From: Fusarium oxysporum f. sp. lycopersici 4287
Taxonomy: Eukaryota > Ascomycota > Sordariomycetes > Hypocreales > Nectriaceae
Reading direction: 5' to 3'
Assembly (NCBI RefSeq): GCF_000149955.1
Contig: NC_030986.1
Span: 1,437,148 to 1,501,147, forward strand
Length of the DNA: 64,000 nt
The position numbers and the translations under genes are program-made. Below the pieces are notes generated by a model. The model was not told the origin of the DNA, did no database searches, and worked only from the letters and a program-made list of their open reading frames with translations. This document shows, in pieces, positions 1-12,400 of the stretch (the first letter of the stretch is position 1; each line of letters begins with the position of its first letter).

Positions 1-1850
1 CTCGAGGACCATTTTCTCAGAACTCATCAGCCGTGGCTGTCAAGAGACACTTGTCGGCGCATTCTAGAGGCAAACCAGCAGAGTACAGGCGACTCGAGTA
101 ACAAGACGCTGAAGTTGTTTTACTCTCAGATCTTGGAACGCTACAATGTCAAATATGAGATTCTTCACCAACTTTATCTAAAGAAACTCTCAATTCTGTG
201 GGTAGCCATCATCGCACAACTTGAGGATTTGGGTAAGGTGACGTTTTCAGATACTACACAACGTTACAGCTTCTCAGACGAGCATCTTGACTGGGACAAA
301 ATTTCGCATAGAGCTTTAGAAGAGTCACCAAAGGAGCTCCGTAAGAACTATACGCCGCGCGAGTGTCTCCATCTGTACCATGATCATCATTCCAGATACT
401 TTAATCAACAAGTACTGAACAAGCCGAATTGGGAATATCTACGAGGTATGTGCCTTTGGATGACAAGGCGCCATCCTATACATAAATTGCTAACAATTCT
501 TGTCTCTCAGGCGGCTTACCTGTGTCATTCGCCAGCAAGAGACCAGGGGCCCGGTATCCTCGACCTATCAGGAGCAGGATCCTGTCGATATGTCGATACT
601 TTATCTATCATCTTGTGATTGCAGATCATGGTGTCGATGCGAAGGACGAGTTGCTGAAACTTCCGGTTGAATCCCGGGCCGAGGTCAAAGGTTTACTTGG
701 TTCGGTTATTGATAGATTGAGGGAGGACGTCGCAATCGATTCGGCGATCGAGGTTACACCAGGAGCGTGGGAGGATGAGTCCTTGCAGTCGAGCATCTTA
801 TATCGCCTATACGCCTCATTCCATGAATACCGTAATGGGGTATCGCAAGCCAGGTCTTTGGAGTACAAAGACCTCGAAGAGCTGGATGCCAATTGGGCAG
901 ATCCTTGGCCTGCTCCAGAGCCACACCAGGACACCGTTCAACGAACGCCGTTAAAGCCATCACTTACCTGTACGGACCAGCATGAGATCAAAAAGAACCT
1001 TACGAAGTTGATGGAATGCTACGAAGTGCCCGAATCTGCTCCTCTGTCACCCCTTGTTGGCGATTCTGAGGCTGAGGACACGACAGTCGAATCCAGTAAT
1101 TTGCCAGACGACCAAGACAAAGCCTTCCAGCTCTTCGCTGTCGATGGGCTGTCCACAAGAGGGCAGCTATTCTCGATCAGCTCAAAACACATAAGACTTC
1201 GCAAGGCAAAGGTCCCCAGCGGCACAACCAAAGAATGGATTTCCAATGCCTGTCCTTGGTGTGGGGTGCTAGTGGAAGCAGGACGAAAGAGGACCAACCA
1301 CCAAAAACAGTGTTGGGGCAAATGCTGTGCATGCGACGACCTGGAGCAGCCGTGTTACAGCAAAGGCAAAGCTTCATGCCAAGAGTGCAAGGCCAAAAAG
1401 ATTCCTTGTGAAAGGCTAGATCCCAGTACATTAGGATTGTATCTGGCTGGCGTATGTAATCATTGTGGGGTTTGGTACCGTATAGTCAGTACACATGCCA
1501 AGAATTGTCGTGGACGATGCCAGTCTTGCCCCAAAGAACAGCCTTGTGCGAGCAAAGGGCGTAAATGCAAGCGATGCATCGAGTTGAAACTTCCCTGTGG
1601 TGGCTTTGAGAGGTCAGATGCCACAGAGGCGCCAAAGCAGATTTGTGGTGACTGTGGTGCATCATTCAAATCAGGCGGGTTGGGTCAGCATAAAAGGGGT
1701 GGTTATTGCCACAAAAAGTGCACGAACTGCGTGACCAAGGGAACTGTTTGCAAGCGTCACAGTAATTCCTCCAAGGGCCCGTGTGTTGAATGTAAGGCTA
1801 GTGATGAACCTTGGAGTTGCGACGGAGAATGGATGAGGAAGGAAACTTAG
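1..1850 (+). CDS. Cysteine-rich protein with three tandem C2HC + Zn2Cys6-like cassettes (5' partial)
   Basis: The frame is open to the window's left edge, so the start lies outside; about 594 residues are visible. An intron at 446-510 (GTATGT donor, CTCAG acceptor) joins exon 1 to an exon ending at TAG 1848-1850. The first 150 or so residues match no family I know. The C-terminal third holds three repeats, roughly 1246-1413, 1456-1605 and 1642-1830. Each has C-x2-C-x9/11-H-x3/5-C, then x3, then C-x2-C-x5/6-C-x6/10-C-x2-C-x6/8-C. The first half resembles a C2HC zinc finger; the second fits the fungal Zn(II)2Cys6 spacing. Family knowledge would suggest nucleic-acid binding, but Zn2Cys6 regulators normally carry a single N-terminal cluster. 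Function is unknown. An alternative second intron (donor at 554) was rejected because it breaks the downstream frame. Confidence 0.7.
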
Positions 1851-2030
1851 TACTAGAGATCCGCGTTGCAGAAGTATGAGAGGACACACAGTCAGACGGC
1901 TCCTTCTCAGCAGCGGCCTTGAGTAGATTCCCTATAGCAACAATGCGATATCTCTAACAACGTGGTTGTAGCACCCAGTGAACCAAATGCTCGCTGCATG
2001 CGATTCTTCGAAACTAACAAGAAACCAGGG

Positions 2031-3701
2031 TCAGGCTTCATCCTCCCCTGCCAAGGTCCCAAATGAAAATTTCCTTAGCAAAGGACCCTCTCCAATGAAC
2101 AAACTCGGCATTTTCTCTCTGGGCATTCTCTGAAATACAAGCCCTTTAATCGGCGTATCAGTGTGGATGGATCCGACTGCCGGGCACGGTAAAATTCGTC
2201 CTGATCTCATTGAAAAGAGCTTTACGGTGCCGGTATCTTGTGCCGCAGCAACGACGTTCAGCTCCGGACTGACATCCCAACCAATTTGAAAGTGAGCCTC
2301 ATTGCGATGCCCATAAAAGTGCAGCAATGGCTTTGTTCCACGCGGGTCACTTGAAAGATAGCGCACGTCGTAGAGAGCCATTGAGCTCTTTAATCCCGAT
2401 GCCAGCACCTGATGTGGGTTTACACTCTTGATATGGGAGATGGAGCTTGCATGGTTCGCAAACGACCATTGCGGTTCAGGGGCGCGAAGATCTGTTATCC
2501 AAAGCCTGGGTTGCCTCCCACCAGTAAGCACGACGTTATGGTTTCCCTCCTGGAAATCTTGTGCAAATGTTTCTTGTGGGAGCTGTATACCGTTCTGGGC
2601 GGCTCTTGGGGCAACCACCGAGACGCTCCCCTCGGAGTGCATTTTGAGGAGGCCTCTGTTGGAGCTGGCAACACAAATAAGGTCCGAAGATGGAGGGGCG
2701 GGCGTGCTATTGTGAACCATCCATTCGCCACGTCCCTCATGAGGGACAGCGACTCTCTGGTAGAGAATTGCTGTTTGCAAGTCAGCAGGGTTCAATACAT
2801 GGTCAAGCAGAAGAATAGGTACATTCGCCAAGCAGCCATTGCGGGCAATTGGGGTCCCTATGATTTGACAGTCGTGGAGAAAAGAAGTATATTCCGCAGG
2901 TATTGTCAGGTTCGCGCGAAGTCAAGAGTATCGTATGTGAAGGCTGGTGGTACTTGATTGAGGACATCTGTGGACACCGTACCGCTTCTGTACGGAATGA
3001 AAGGGTTCTGCCGGAAGAGCTGGGTGCTTCTCTTGAGAAGTGGATTCTGTACTATGTCAGTAGATTAAAGTATCTTCCGGCCTCGAAGACCAACTCGTCA
3101 TTCTCATCTGTAGGAATATAGCTTCCCACCAAAGTCTCCTCATCCAAAGCTGAAAGACAAGTCAGACATCATGTGTAAGTCATGCACTGTTGCAGCCCCA
3201 GGACTTACTGGCATAAGAAGCCCCAATACCGGTCTTCTCATCTTCCCCAGAAACATAAAAGCACGGCATATTTGCATGTCGCTCTCTTGCAAAGCTTGGT
3301 GCAAAAGGGATGTTGCCTTTGGCTACTAAGCCTCTTGCCCACGCTGCAGCACCAAGGTCTTCATCCTCTACTCTACCACGGCCGCTCTCAGCGACATAGG
3401 GAAGACCGATCTCCCTCGTAAGGAGTGCGGAGGAGACTGTATCTCTGGCAACGAAATGGCGCTTTATGTGTTTCTTTACTTGGTGCGCTTGGCGTTCAGC
3501 AAGTTTTTGTGCCTCATGCTCGACTTTGCGCCTTTTCACGGCATCCGACGACCAAGCAGCCGACGAGGGCGCCGTATGCGTTTTTTCGATCTTGAAATAC
3601 TTCTTTTTCTCATTATCTACCAAAATGTAAGTAAGTACACGAACTTCAGTTGTTTGCCAGAATTTTGTACCGTAGTAATAGCCAGGGATTTCGCGATTCA
3701 T
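2031..3701 (-). CDS. DCAF4/WDR21-like WD40 protein
   Basis: Exons on the minus strand are 3701-3671, 3616-3209, 3149-2823 and 2770-2031. Introns 3617-3670, 3150-3208 and 2771-2822 have GT/AG ends, and the last has a CTGAC branch site. Joined, the N-terminus reads IPGYYYDNEKKKYFKI, the signature at the start of DCAF4/WDR21 proteins. A basic, lysine-rich stretch follows, then WD-like blades such as PRLWITDLRAPE and GWDVSPELNVVAAAQDTG. Family members act as substrate receptors of CUL4-DDB1 ubiquitin ligases; that role is inferred here. The joined frame carries one in-frame TAG (3052-3054). A 39-nt intron at 3052-3090 (GTCTTC donor, CTGACATAG end) would remove it and give about 488 residues; otherwise the stop is a sequence error or a lesion. 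The gene lies 504 nt downstream of the H+-ATPase gene, on the same strand. Confidence 0.75.
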
Positions 3702-4204
3702 GATCGTCCTTATGACACTTCACAGCTTCCACAACTGGTTTTGGACAAGGAACGCGGAGTAATGAAGTTGTCAGAATTTGTGAAGCGGCAAATGTGAGCA
3801 GTTAAGATACGGAGGGGGCTTCAGGTTGCAAACTGATGTCACACTGAGTGGATGGTGCTTAGGCGAGGCTGAAGGAAAGGCCAATCAAGGATGGTGGGTC
3901 TGTACTGACCCAAATGAAAGGCCATGCTGCAGGCCAGGAGTTGATAGCCAAGCATCAGGTGAGCACAGAGAGAGCGAAAGTAGATGTGCACAGATACAAA
4001 TTAAGGATCACAACACGTATCAGAGGACGAATTATTTATTTTACTTGTATTATTAGGTGTCTAGTAGACGTTCTCTAGGGGTATGAAAGTTTCCTCAACC
4101 ACTCCAGGAGTCTTAATACTCGGGTGCGAGCAATACAGTTCAAATTTGGACAGAGCGAAAGTGAAAAGTCCGGTCGATGGTGGTCCGGGTATATACCATC
4201 TATT
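3702..4204. other. Intergenic, H+-ATPase 3' end to DCAF4-like start
   Basis: About 500 nt holding the 3' UTR and terminator of the H+-ATPase gene and the promoter of the DCAF4-like gene, both on the minus strand. An AT-rich segment near 4028-4060 could hold polyadenylation signals. I see no further gene. Confidence 0.5.
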
Positions 4205-7200
4205 TTACTGAGACTTCTCGTGCTGAGTCGAGACGCGCTGAAGAGAGACAACTGACATAGAGTTAGTGAACTGAAGGTCAACGTCAAGGCAATGGTTAAA
4301 ACTTACCGAAATCCTCGAGGGATCGCTGCTTCTGGTTCTGCTTGGGGGACTTGCCATGCATCAGGTTGTCAAATCCAGTGCTGCCCTGCATGAAGTAGTA
4401 GAGACCACCCATGACACAGAAGACACCGAAGGAGAAAATCCAGATACGGACGACAGCGACGATGCTGGTCTGTCCACCGACGAACCAACCGAAGATACAG
4501 AAGAGGGTGGCAAGGATATCGACGATCAGAATGGCACCAGACAGCTGCCAAGAGGGGATGGAAGACCAGAAGGGGCCGTTGGCACGGGTGATGAAGATGA
4601 GCCAGTTCTCGGTAAGAGAGATCTCAAGGAAGAGAACCTCGTCAATCTTACCGAAGTTCTGGACGATACCACCATCCTCAGAGTTGGCGTACATGGTAGT
4701 GAGAGCAATCCAGGTACCAACAGCAAGGACAACACCGAGAAGGACGGACATACCCCAGAGCTTGGGGAGGTTCCACTTGACGGGAGTCTGGGAGAAGGGA
4801 GCGTTGTCGTAAGCAATGGCAAGAGTAGCAATATCAGCGAAGATAGCAATGAAAACGACAAGCTCAATGTTCAAGCTCCTGTTGAGGATGGCGATCCAGA
4901 GACCAAGGAAGATCTCCATGTGGAGAGACAGAGCAATACGGTAGACGACGTAAGCATACATACTAAAACATGGTCAGTAAGAGATTCCAAAACACCGAGA
5001 AAGGCCACAAACCGATGGAAAATCTGTCTTGAAGTTTTCAAAGCGTCAATGATAGCACCAAGACCAGGAGCAAGGAAAACAATATCGGAGGCAGAGCGAG
5101 CAGCATCGGAAGCGCCCTCGACAGCAATACCAGTATCAGCCTTCTTCAGAGAGGGAGCATCGTTGACACCATCACCAGTCATTGCCACGAGGTAACCACG
5201 CTGCTGGAGAATCTCGACGACGTTGTACTTGTGCTGGGGGAAAACCTCAGCGAAACCATCGGCAGCCTCAACGAAATCGTAAACCTCAGAACCAGGCATG
5301 TCACCACCACCACCGAGACCAAGACGCTCAGCGTTGTAAACGTTGGTACCGAGACCGAGCTGACGGGAAGTCTCACGAGCAATACCGACGGCATCACCAG
5401 TAAGCATCTTGATGGAGAGACCAAGGCGCTTGGCCTCGTTAATAGTGCGGGCAGTATCGTGACGGGGAGGGTCAGAGCAAGGCATAATTCCGAGAATCTC
5501 CCAAGCACCCTCACCTCGCTTGCGAGCAACACCAAGGGATCGGAAGCCACGAGTAGCGAATTCAGCTACGCAGTTCTTGTACGCGGCATCGACTTCCTCG
5601 GGGATAGGGTGGTCCTCTTCGACAGTCTTGAGAACAAAGAGAGGGGCTCCCTTGACACAGATGATACGCTCGCCCTGAGGAGACTCAACAACAGCCTGGA
5701 CCTTCTTGGAGACGGGATCAAAGGGGTGGAAGTCGAGAACCTTGTACTTGGACAGAACGCTCTTGGCACGGGGGTAGTACTTGAGAGCCTTGAGGAAAGC
5801 CTTGTCAATGGCGTCAATACCCTTCTTCTTGCGGGAGGCGGCCAAACAAGCAGTAAGCATCAGGTCATCAGGCTCAACGCCAGCAACACAGAAAGGCTCA
5901 GCGAGAGAGAGCTTGTTCTTGGTCAGAGTACCAGTCTTGTCAGAGCAGAGAATCTCGACACCGGCCAGAGACTCAATGGCGGACAGCTTCTGGACAATAG
6001 CCTGCTTCTTGGCGAGGTAGGCAGCTCCGACAGCCATGGTGGTAGTGACGACAGCAGGAAGACCGACAGGGACACCGACGATGGTGATGGCCAGGGTGAA
6101 ACGTAGGATGTCGACTATCCCGTTAGACCTGTAGAAAGACGAGACCCAAACAATAAGGAGCGTAGCGACGACCCTAGAGGCGTTAGCTTAGTTGTCAGAC
6201 AGTTGGAGTGTTGGGGGAAACAAACAATACGAGAAGGATGGTGCCAATGCCGTTGAGAACCTCTGTGAAGTGACCAGTGCCTCCAGCGGACTGGGAAACA
6301 AGGGCAGCAGCTCGGCCGACGAAGGTGTTGTCACCAGTAGCAGTAACGATAACGAAAGCCTCACCTCGCTTGACAGCGGAGGAAGCATAGCAGTTGTCAC
6401 CAGCGTGCTTGTCGACAGCGAGAGACTCGCCAGTGATGGCAGACTGATCGACCTGAACGAAGCAGCCCTCGGTAACGAAACGACCATCAGCAGGGATGAT
6501 GGTTCCCTCTTCAACCTGGAGAATATCACCGGGAACGACCTCGGGGGCCTCGACCTCCTTGAGAGTACCGTCACGGAGGACAACAGCCTTAAGAGCCAAA
6601 GTTTTCCTAAACAATGTTAGTGTTTACCCTCTGGAAGAAAAGCCTTGGGAGGTAGACGAACTTGAGTTCTTCGACGATAGAACCTCTATAATTACAGGTT
6701 AGTGACTGTCTGAAAACCGAAGAAAACGGAGACGGTTGAATAAACTTACGCTTGGAACTCTTGGATGAAACCGACACAAGCGTTGAGCAGGAGAAGCGCG
6801 CAAATGACGCCAAAGTCTATCCAGTCCTCAAGACCGGCAGCGAGAACAGCAGCAGCTTCCTACTAGTTGTTAGCTATCATGGTCATCAAATTTGGTTGAG
6901 AAATGGTCGAGTTATGCGAGTTTTGGGTTCGTGTAAGTGGAAATTGCCTAAATAGGCAATGTGGGTCTGTTGTTTACCACGCTAAAAGCCCGTCGACACA
7001 AAACCATTCTGGTACGCGGCCGGCTTCGCCAAGAATTAAACTCCAGCAGAAGCGACGTGGAATGTGTTCCCAGCGTCGGATTTTGCTGAAAGTTGGTTCA
7101 AAGTGTGCAGATAAACCAGGAGAATGCAATTGGGGACAGATCAGGGTACAAAAAAAGCCAGTCATGGCCAAGAAACGGGGTAAAAACAGGGGGAGGGAAC

Positions 7201-7622
7201 GATGAGAAATTAGAGAACGGTTGACGAACCATTACGAACTGAATTGGGCCTACGAAGAACATGAGGAACTTGAGGATCATGTTCTCGCGCTCTTCTTTCA
7301 TCTGGTTGAGACCCCATTTGCGTCGTCGGTTGATGACTTCGGCTTCGGTGAGACCGACTCGGGAGTCGGTTTGGAGCTGATCTTCGGGAACAACACGGCC
7401 ACCTCCAGGCTGAGTCTCTTCTTCTTCGTCAAAGGCGTGACCATCCTCGGACTCGAGATCCTCGATCAGGGCGTCCATGTCCTCGTCGGGCTCCTCATCT
7501 TCGGCGACGGGAGCCTTGGGGGCGTGGGTGGGGGGAGGAGCTTGTCCTCGCTTCTCATCGAAGCCGCCAGTCTCGATGTTGGTGTCCAGCGCAGGAGCGC
7601 CGGCCGCCTTCTCTTCAGCCAT
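4205..7622 (-). CDS. pma1: Plasma-membrane H+-transporting P-type ATPase (P3A)
   Basis: It pumps protons out of the cell using ATP and sets the plasma-membrane potential. Seven exons: 7622-7230, 6859-6750, 6685-6662 (24 nt), 6606-6226, 6173-5013, 4962-4307 and 4251-4205. Joined they give 923 residues, the usual family length. Visible motifs are an acidic N-terminus, ITGES in the actuator domain, [10 protein letters not shown] with the phosphorylated Asp near residue 381, KGAP in the nucleotide-binding domain, and [16 protein letters not shown] in the hinge. Membrane helices flank these. The last exon encodes only [14 protein letters not shown], matching the yeast Pma1 regulatory tail whose Ser-Thr pair controls glucose activation. 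Intron 1 is 370 nt (6860-7229), much longer than the others. The start ATG follows a pyrimidine-rich leader. Upstream lies the 14.5-kb gene-free interval. Confidence 0.97.
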
Positions 7623-8150
7623 CGTTGGAGATGATGGAAAAGAGAATGTCGATTCTTAGGGTGTGTAGAGTGCGGCTGTAGGTGGGCAGCAGATATTGGG
7701 AAATAATAGCTTAGGTTGATGCCGCTTCTGTTGTTGTATGAGAGAAACAGAGGAACAAGATAGAGTGGAGAGGAAAAAGGGAAGAAAGTGTCAAAGCACC
7801 GCACGAAGTTAGGGTCGCTTATGAATGAAGCATTCGTGGGTGAAGAGGAAAGGAAAGAAGGGAAACTTTTGGTCGGGCGAGAGCTTCTTTTTGAATTGCA
7901 AAGTGAGATGCGTGAGAAAGCTTGGGCTAGGTTCTTTCCCGGCGAGCTTGCCGGCCCACGCTCGTGCATGCGTTGCATGGCCCCTGCCAACAGACTTTCG
8001 GCCCTGATCAAAATGATGGAGACCCGGTCTTGAAGTGGGTCCCACACCTCAATGCCTGCATATTTCTCCAAGACTGATTGTCTCTCACTTGATGCACGTC
8101 GCCATCTTACTCGCTGCTCACTGACTTTCTGTGGCCCCCCCATCACAAGT
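7623..8150 (-). promoter_or_regulatory. Leader and proximal promoter of the H+-ATPase gene
   Basis: Read on the minus strand, about 7623-7800 is pyrimidine-rich and leads into CCAACG-ATGG, typical of highly expressed fungal genes. No TATA box was identified with confidence. The upstream limit is arbitrary. Confidence 0.5.
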
Positions 8151-9394
8151 AGACAAGACAGAAAAGAAGAACACAGATGACCGGGGTCTCATCAAACGGG
8201 TCCTACGGCGACGCAGGGCTCCACAGCACAAAAGAATTTTATGGGTCTATTCCTCTTCCCAAGCCGGGACGGGTGGATTAGGATGGAGCCCATCAGTCAC
8301 TTCCCACGAGTCTCGCGCAGGTTCCTGGCATGGTCTCTCGCGAATCCCAATATGCCCCAGGTTATGAGCTCCATGCCGTCTCCAGGTACGACCGGAAGGT
8401 CCTCGAGGTACGAGCTAGCAACAAGCAGCCTCTCTTTCCTCTACTGTACGAATTGATCCGACCTCTCACGGCCCTGCCGACCCAGTCCAATCCATCCATT
8501 TCAATTGGATTGGCCATTCACTCATTCATTACACTCATCAATTGCTCTACTTCTGCCGCCATTATGCAGACCATAATCAGACTCTAGCCCATCGCCATTG
8601 CCATTCTTCCATATTCGCTCAGCTTTTTCCCTTCTTTTTGCTTCCGTTGCCGATTAAAGCCCGCACGAGTCGGGATTAGCGAACGACATCTTAGTCGCTA
8701 CGTAGAGACATAATCACATCCAATGCCACGGAGGAAAGAAACTTCATCACACCCTCTTACGATTTAGCTACACCCTCACTTACCCTAGCCTTCTCGTGTC
8801 ATTGGCCTGGGGAAAGTAAAGTGCGATGTCTTGCTTTGAATTCGTACTCTAAAGCTTGATGATGTAGTGCTTTTTAAATTTTCAGATGGTTATGCGCGTA
8901 TTAACTGGAAAACTTTTTTTTTCGTGATGGCAGCGCATTAAACACTCATTCAACGGAAAGTATGAGATGATAGCAAGAAAGTCAATGTTCAGATCAGGTA
9001 GCCGTAACAACGACCAGAAAACAACATCTGAGATCAACAAACCCCCATCTCAGTCAATCTCATTCTAATGCAGTAAACAACGCAGTAGCATCAGCATCCA
9101 CCTGGAAACTAGAGACAGAGAGTGTTAGCCAGCACGCCAGTGTAGGAGCTACCCTTGCCGTACCCGGTAGCGTCGGCTGGCTCAATTTTTCTTACTGCTC
9201 TGCTACTAGGAACTGCGTTCTCTCACTTCTCACCAAAATGTTTTTCTCTGGAGCTATGCTTGCAACTTTTTCTTTTTCTATTGGGGCGTGTCAATGGAGC
9301 TAATCAAGCCCGTGCTAGGGCGTAACTCTATGAAACGTCGGTCGCTACATCTTGCAGACTTGCAAGGCCCATTTTATGATGCCCCACCTAAATC

Positions 9395-9412
9395 GCCCTT
9401 GCCCTTGCCCTT
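9395..9412. repeat. GCCCTT hexamer x3
   Basis: Three perfect tandem GCCCTT units inside the gene-free interval. No function inferred. Confidence 0.8.
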
Positions 9413-12400
9413 GTCCACTCAAGGCAGCCTCTGGTCCTCGGCCCAGCCCAGGTTCTTCCTCTCATGCAGGTGCAGAGCACAGTGTGTGGCGGCGCCCAGC
9501 GTGGGGAATGGAAACAAGACGGTAATCTCAGCAGTGGGTGCAACGGAGACAGCACAGCAAATGCAGTGGGAAAAAAGAGATTGAGAGGGACCAAAGACCA
9601 GTTTACATTTCATATGCAGCAAGACTAGGCTCAGATAGAGACTCATGTTATGAGATTGCCCTGCCGATAAAGCACAAGGGGGGAGAGTGCTCATCGTAAA
9701 CAAGAGACAAAACAAAACTCAATTGAGAGCACGTATCTGATAAGCGATAGCTATTGGACGTGTCTCATCTATCCAACTGCCCGTGGCTGATAGCTGATTG
9801 ATGGCTTACAATGACTGACTGAATGAACGTGACAATGACAACGACAATGACGACCTCAATATGATGATACTAACAATCAGTCATTCACCATCCATGTCAC
9901 CATGAGAGCGATTCGCCTCGATCTTGACAAAGCGATGAGATGCGAGGAAGTCAATACAAAACAAATCAAAACAATAGCCTGCCCGCCTGCCTGCCTGTCT
10001 GGGTTGGGTTTATTTTACATGGGTTGGGGGAATGTCCGCGGGTTTGTACATACTGTGATAGCGCGCAAGTACAGTTTTTACTGATTTAGCTTTACGAAAA
10101 ACAAGACACCTAGAAAACCCACAGCTGAGCGAGTAATTTTACTTTCGTATCCAAACTTGCTTATCGCCCTGGTTGTATCTGTCTGCCTACCTACTGTAAT
10201 ACTCTCCGAACTATCACCAAAGCATCTCCACGGCCATTTACAACACCCATGGACTTTTGGCATTAGAGACAGTAAGACACTGTGCATCTCCCGGATCCCG
10301 TTGGCTTCCATCCTTCGAGAGCCCCGTTGTACATGTGGGATGGCTCAAAGCCCGGTCCTCGATTGTATCGACGTATTGCCTCACTAATGCTAGATTTTGC
10401 CTCAAGATAGCATCAAGCCATGTACAACTGTAAGTGTCTGCCTGCCAGCGTCTGGACCTGCTGAATACAAAGTCCTCTGGTGTCCTGTAGCGCGCTCTCC
10501 ATACTGGGGCCCCGGTACCTCTCCTGTATGTCATTGCTGGCCGAGCTTGTACCTGGCGTCAAGCTCCCCGTTTCCGCTGAGGGATTTTCCTCCATGGGAG
10601 GACCCCCCTCCCCATGCCCATGTGCTCTTTTTCGTTTTTCCCGCTGCGTATCGCTGCTTGTCAAGAATAATGACGACACTGACTTGCCCATCCCCGGCGG
10701 TCAGCGAAATCGCGACTCGAGACACTGGAGAAGACAGAAGAAGAAGTCATGATAGGCTCCGCCTCACGAGTAACGGAGAGAACGGATTGCCGTTTCTGTC
10801 AATCCATCAGCCTTGCTTTGCCTTGAGCTGTTAATTGAGACCCTTATTACAGTGTCAATGCGAAATGTCACCCTCATGGCCCCTGGAACGCAACGGGAGT
10901 CATGGTCCTGATGTGCAATGTTGTGCAATTGCAATGACTCAGTGATGATTTCACAATCGTAACGCAGCCATTGATACATCACGCATGTATAATAGCATTG
11001 CATAGATCTTCATACCTTATCCCACCTTGTGCACGTAATGCGCTTTCCTATGGAGGAGTTGTTATTTGCGCGCAAAGCGTGTCGTTCAATTTCCTCATTT
11101 CCACCTGGAAGCTGGTAGTCGTAAATAACAAGTCGTGTTCAAGAGGTGACATTAAAAGCCATCCAGTTTACACAGCAAATGCATTCTAAAGTGCATACAT
11201 TTATCGATCCGCTACTTTAATTGCAGCATATTTGAGACTGGCCCCACGCGATCTACCTCGGGACTGACCTGACTGGGAACTGGTCTGACAATCTCAGATG
11301 GGATAGCTTCATAGATCCTGTCCGATGACGACTATGCTGGCCGGTTACTCTGCATCTTCTCAATCTAGATTCCCTCTGCAAAATTCTTGTTCGGCCGGCC
11401 TATCAGTCGTTGTCCCAAGTCTTGTTTGACTCGGACACGAGAAAGGCATGAGGTTAATTGAACGTAGGGGTCTCAGGCAGGACCGAAACGGGATCGCCGT
11501 GTTTCGATGAGTGGTCATGATAGTCGTCATTTTATGACAAGTAATCAGACGTATCGCGACAAGCTTTACTGCAGTCTGCCTCGCCCTTGACTAAGTAGTC
11601 ATGACTTTGAGAAACGATGGCCTGTTATGATGGAACAGTTCCAGGTTCAACACAGGATAAGGGCACACATGAGCATCCACTGCTCACCAGGCGCAAATTG
11701 TCACCGTTGAGTGGCTGCCATGTCCAATCGCCTTATCGGCAGCTGTTGAGCCTGTGCCAGCCTTGGCAGCTCGACAGTAGTGAATACGGTGCGAGATACG
11801 GTCTCGTTCACGAAACGACATGGGCGAGCTTCTGCAGGGCCTCGCCTGGGCTGGATCGGCTTGGCTGCCCTAGGCCTGTCTCTGGTCTTCTCCGTGTCTG
11901 TCTAAGAAGGACACCGAGGAGATTCACCACCTTGCACTTTCGTCTTCTACGCATGAGATGAGGCGCCGCTATTAGCGTCTTTGATCTAACCTGCGGGTTA
12001 ACGCGGACGAGAGTTATTGGAGAAGACTTGATTGAACCGCTGAACTTTCTTCATCAGCTACTGAATGGATCTCCATCCAAAACGGCAGGCTAGCCTATTT
12101 CACCACCAGAGCAAGCCCTGTCCCAACGACGACGGGACCAAGCCTCGCTCAGTTTTAGCGTACAAAAAGAGCAAACATCAGATATGCTTGACACAAATAC
12201 CACGATGTTAGCGAGCTCGGTTAGGGCGGGGCTGACCTCAGTTGTTTCTGTCAACTTCCCTCATGTGAGGTATTATTTAGGGATCATCACAGCTGTTGAA
12301 GCCGCTCATGCAGGCGTGCATAACGTATGGACCCAGCTGCACTGGCCAAAAGCCACGCATATTGGAATTTTTCTAGAAGCCGGCCTTTCCATGCTGACCT

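Noticed and set aside
554..624. A second intron in the cysteine-rich gene (GTATCC to TTGCAG)
   Set aside because: Removing these 71 nt shifts the frame and hits a stop soon after, losing the cysteine cassettes.
4356..6620. Long plus-strand frames opposite the H+-ATPase
   Set aside because: The minus strand encodes an unambiguous P-type ATPase across the whole span; the plus frames are shadows without motifs.
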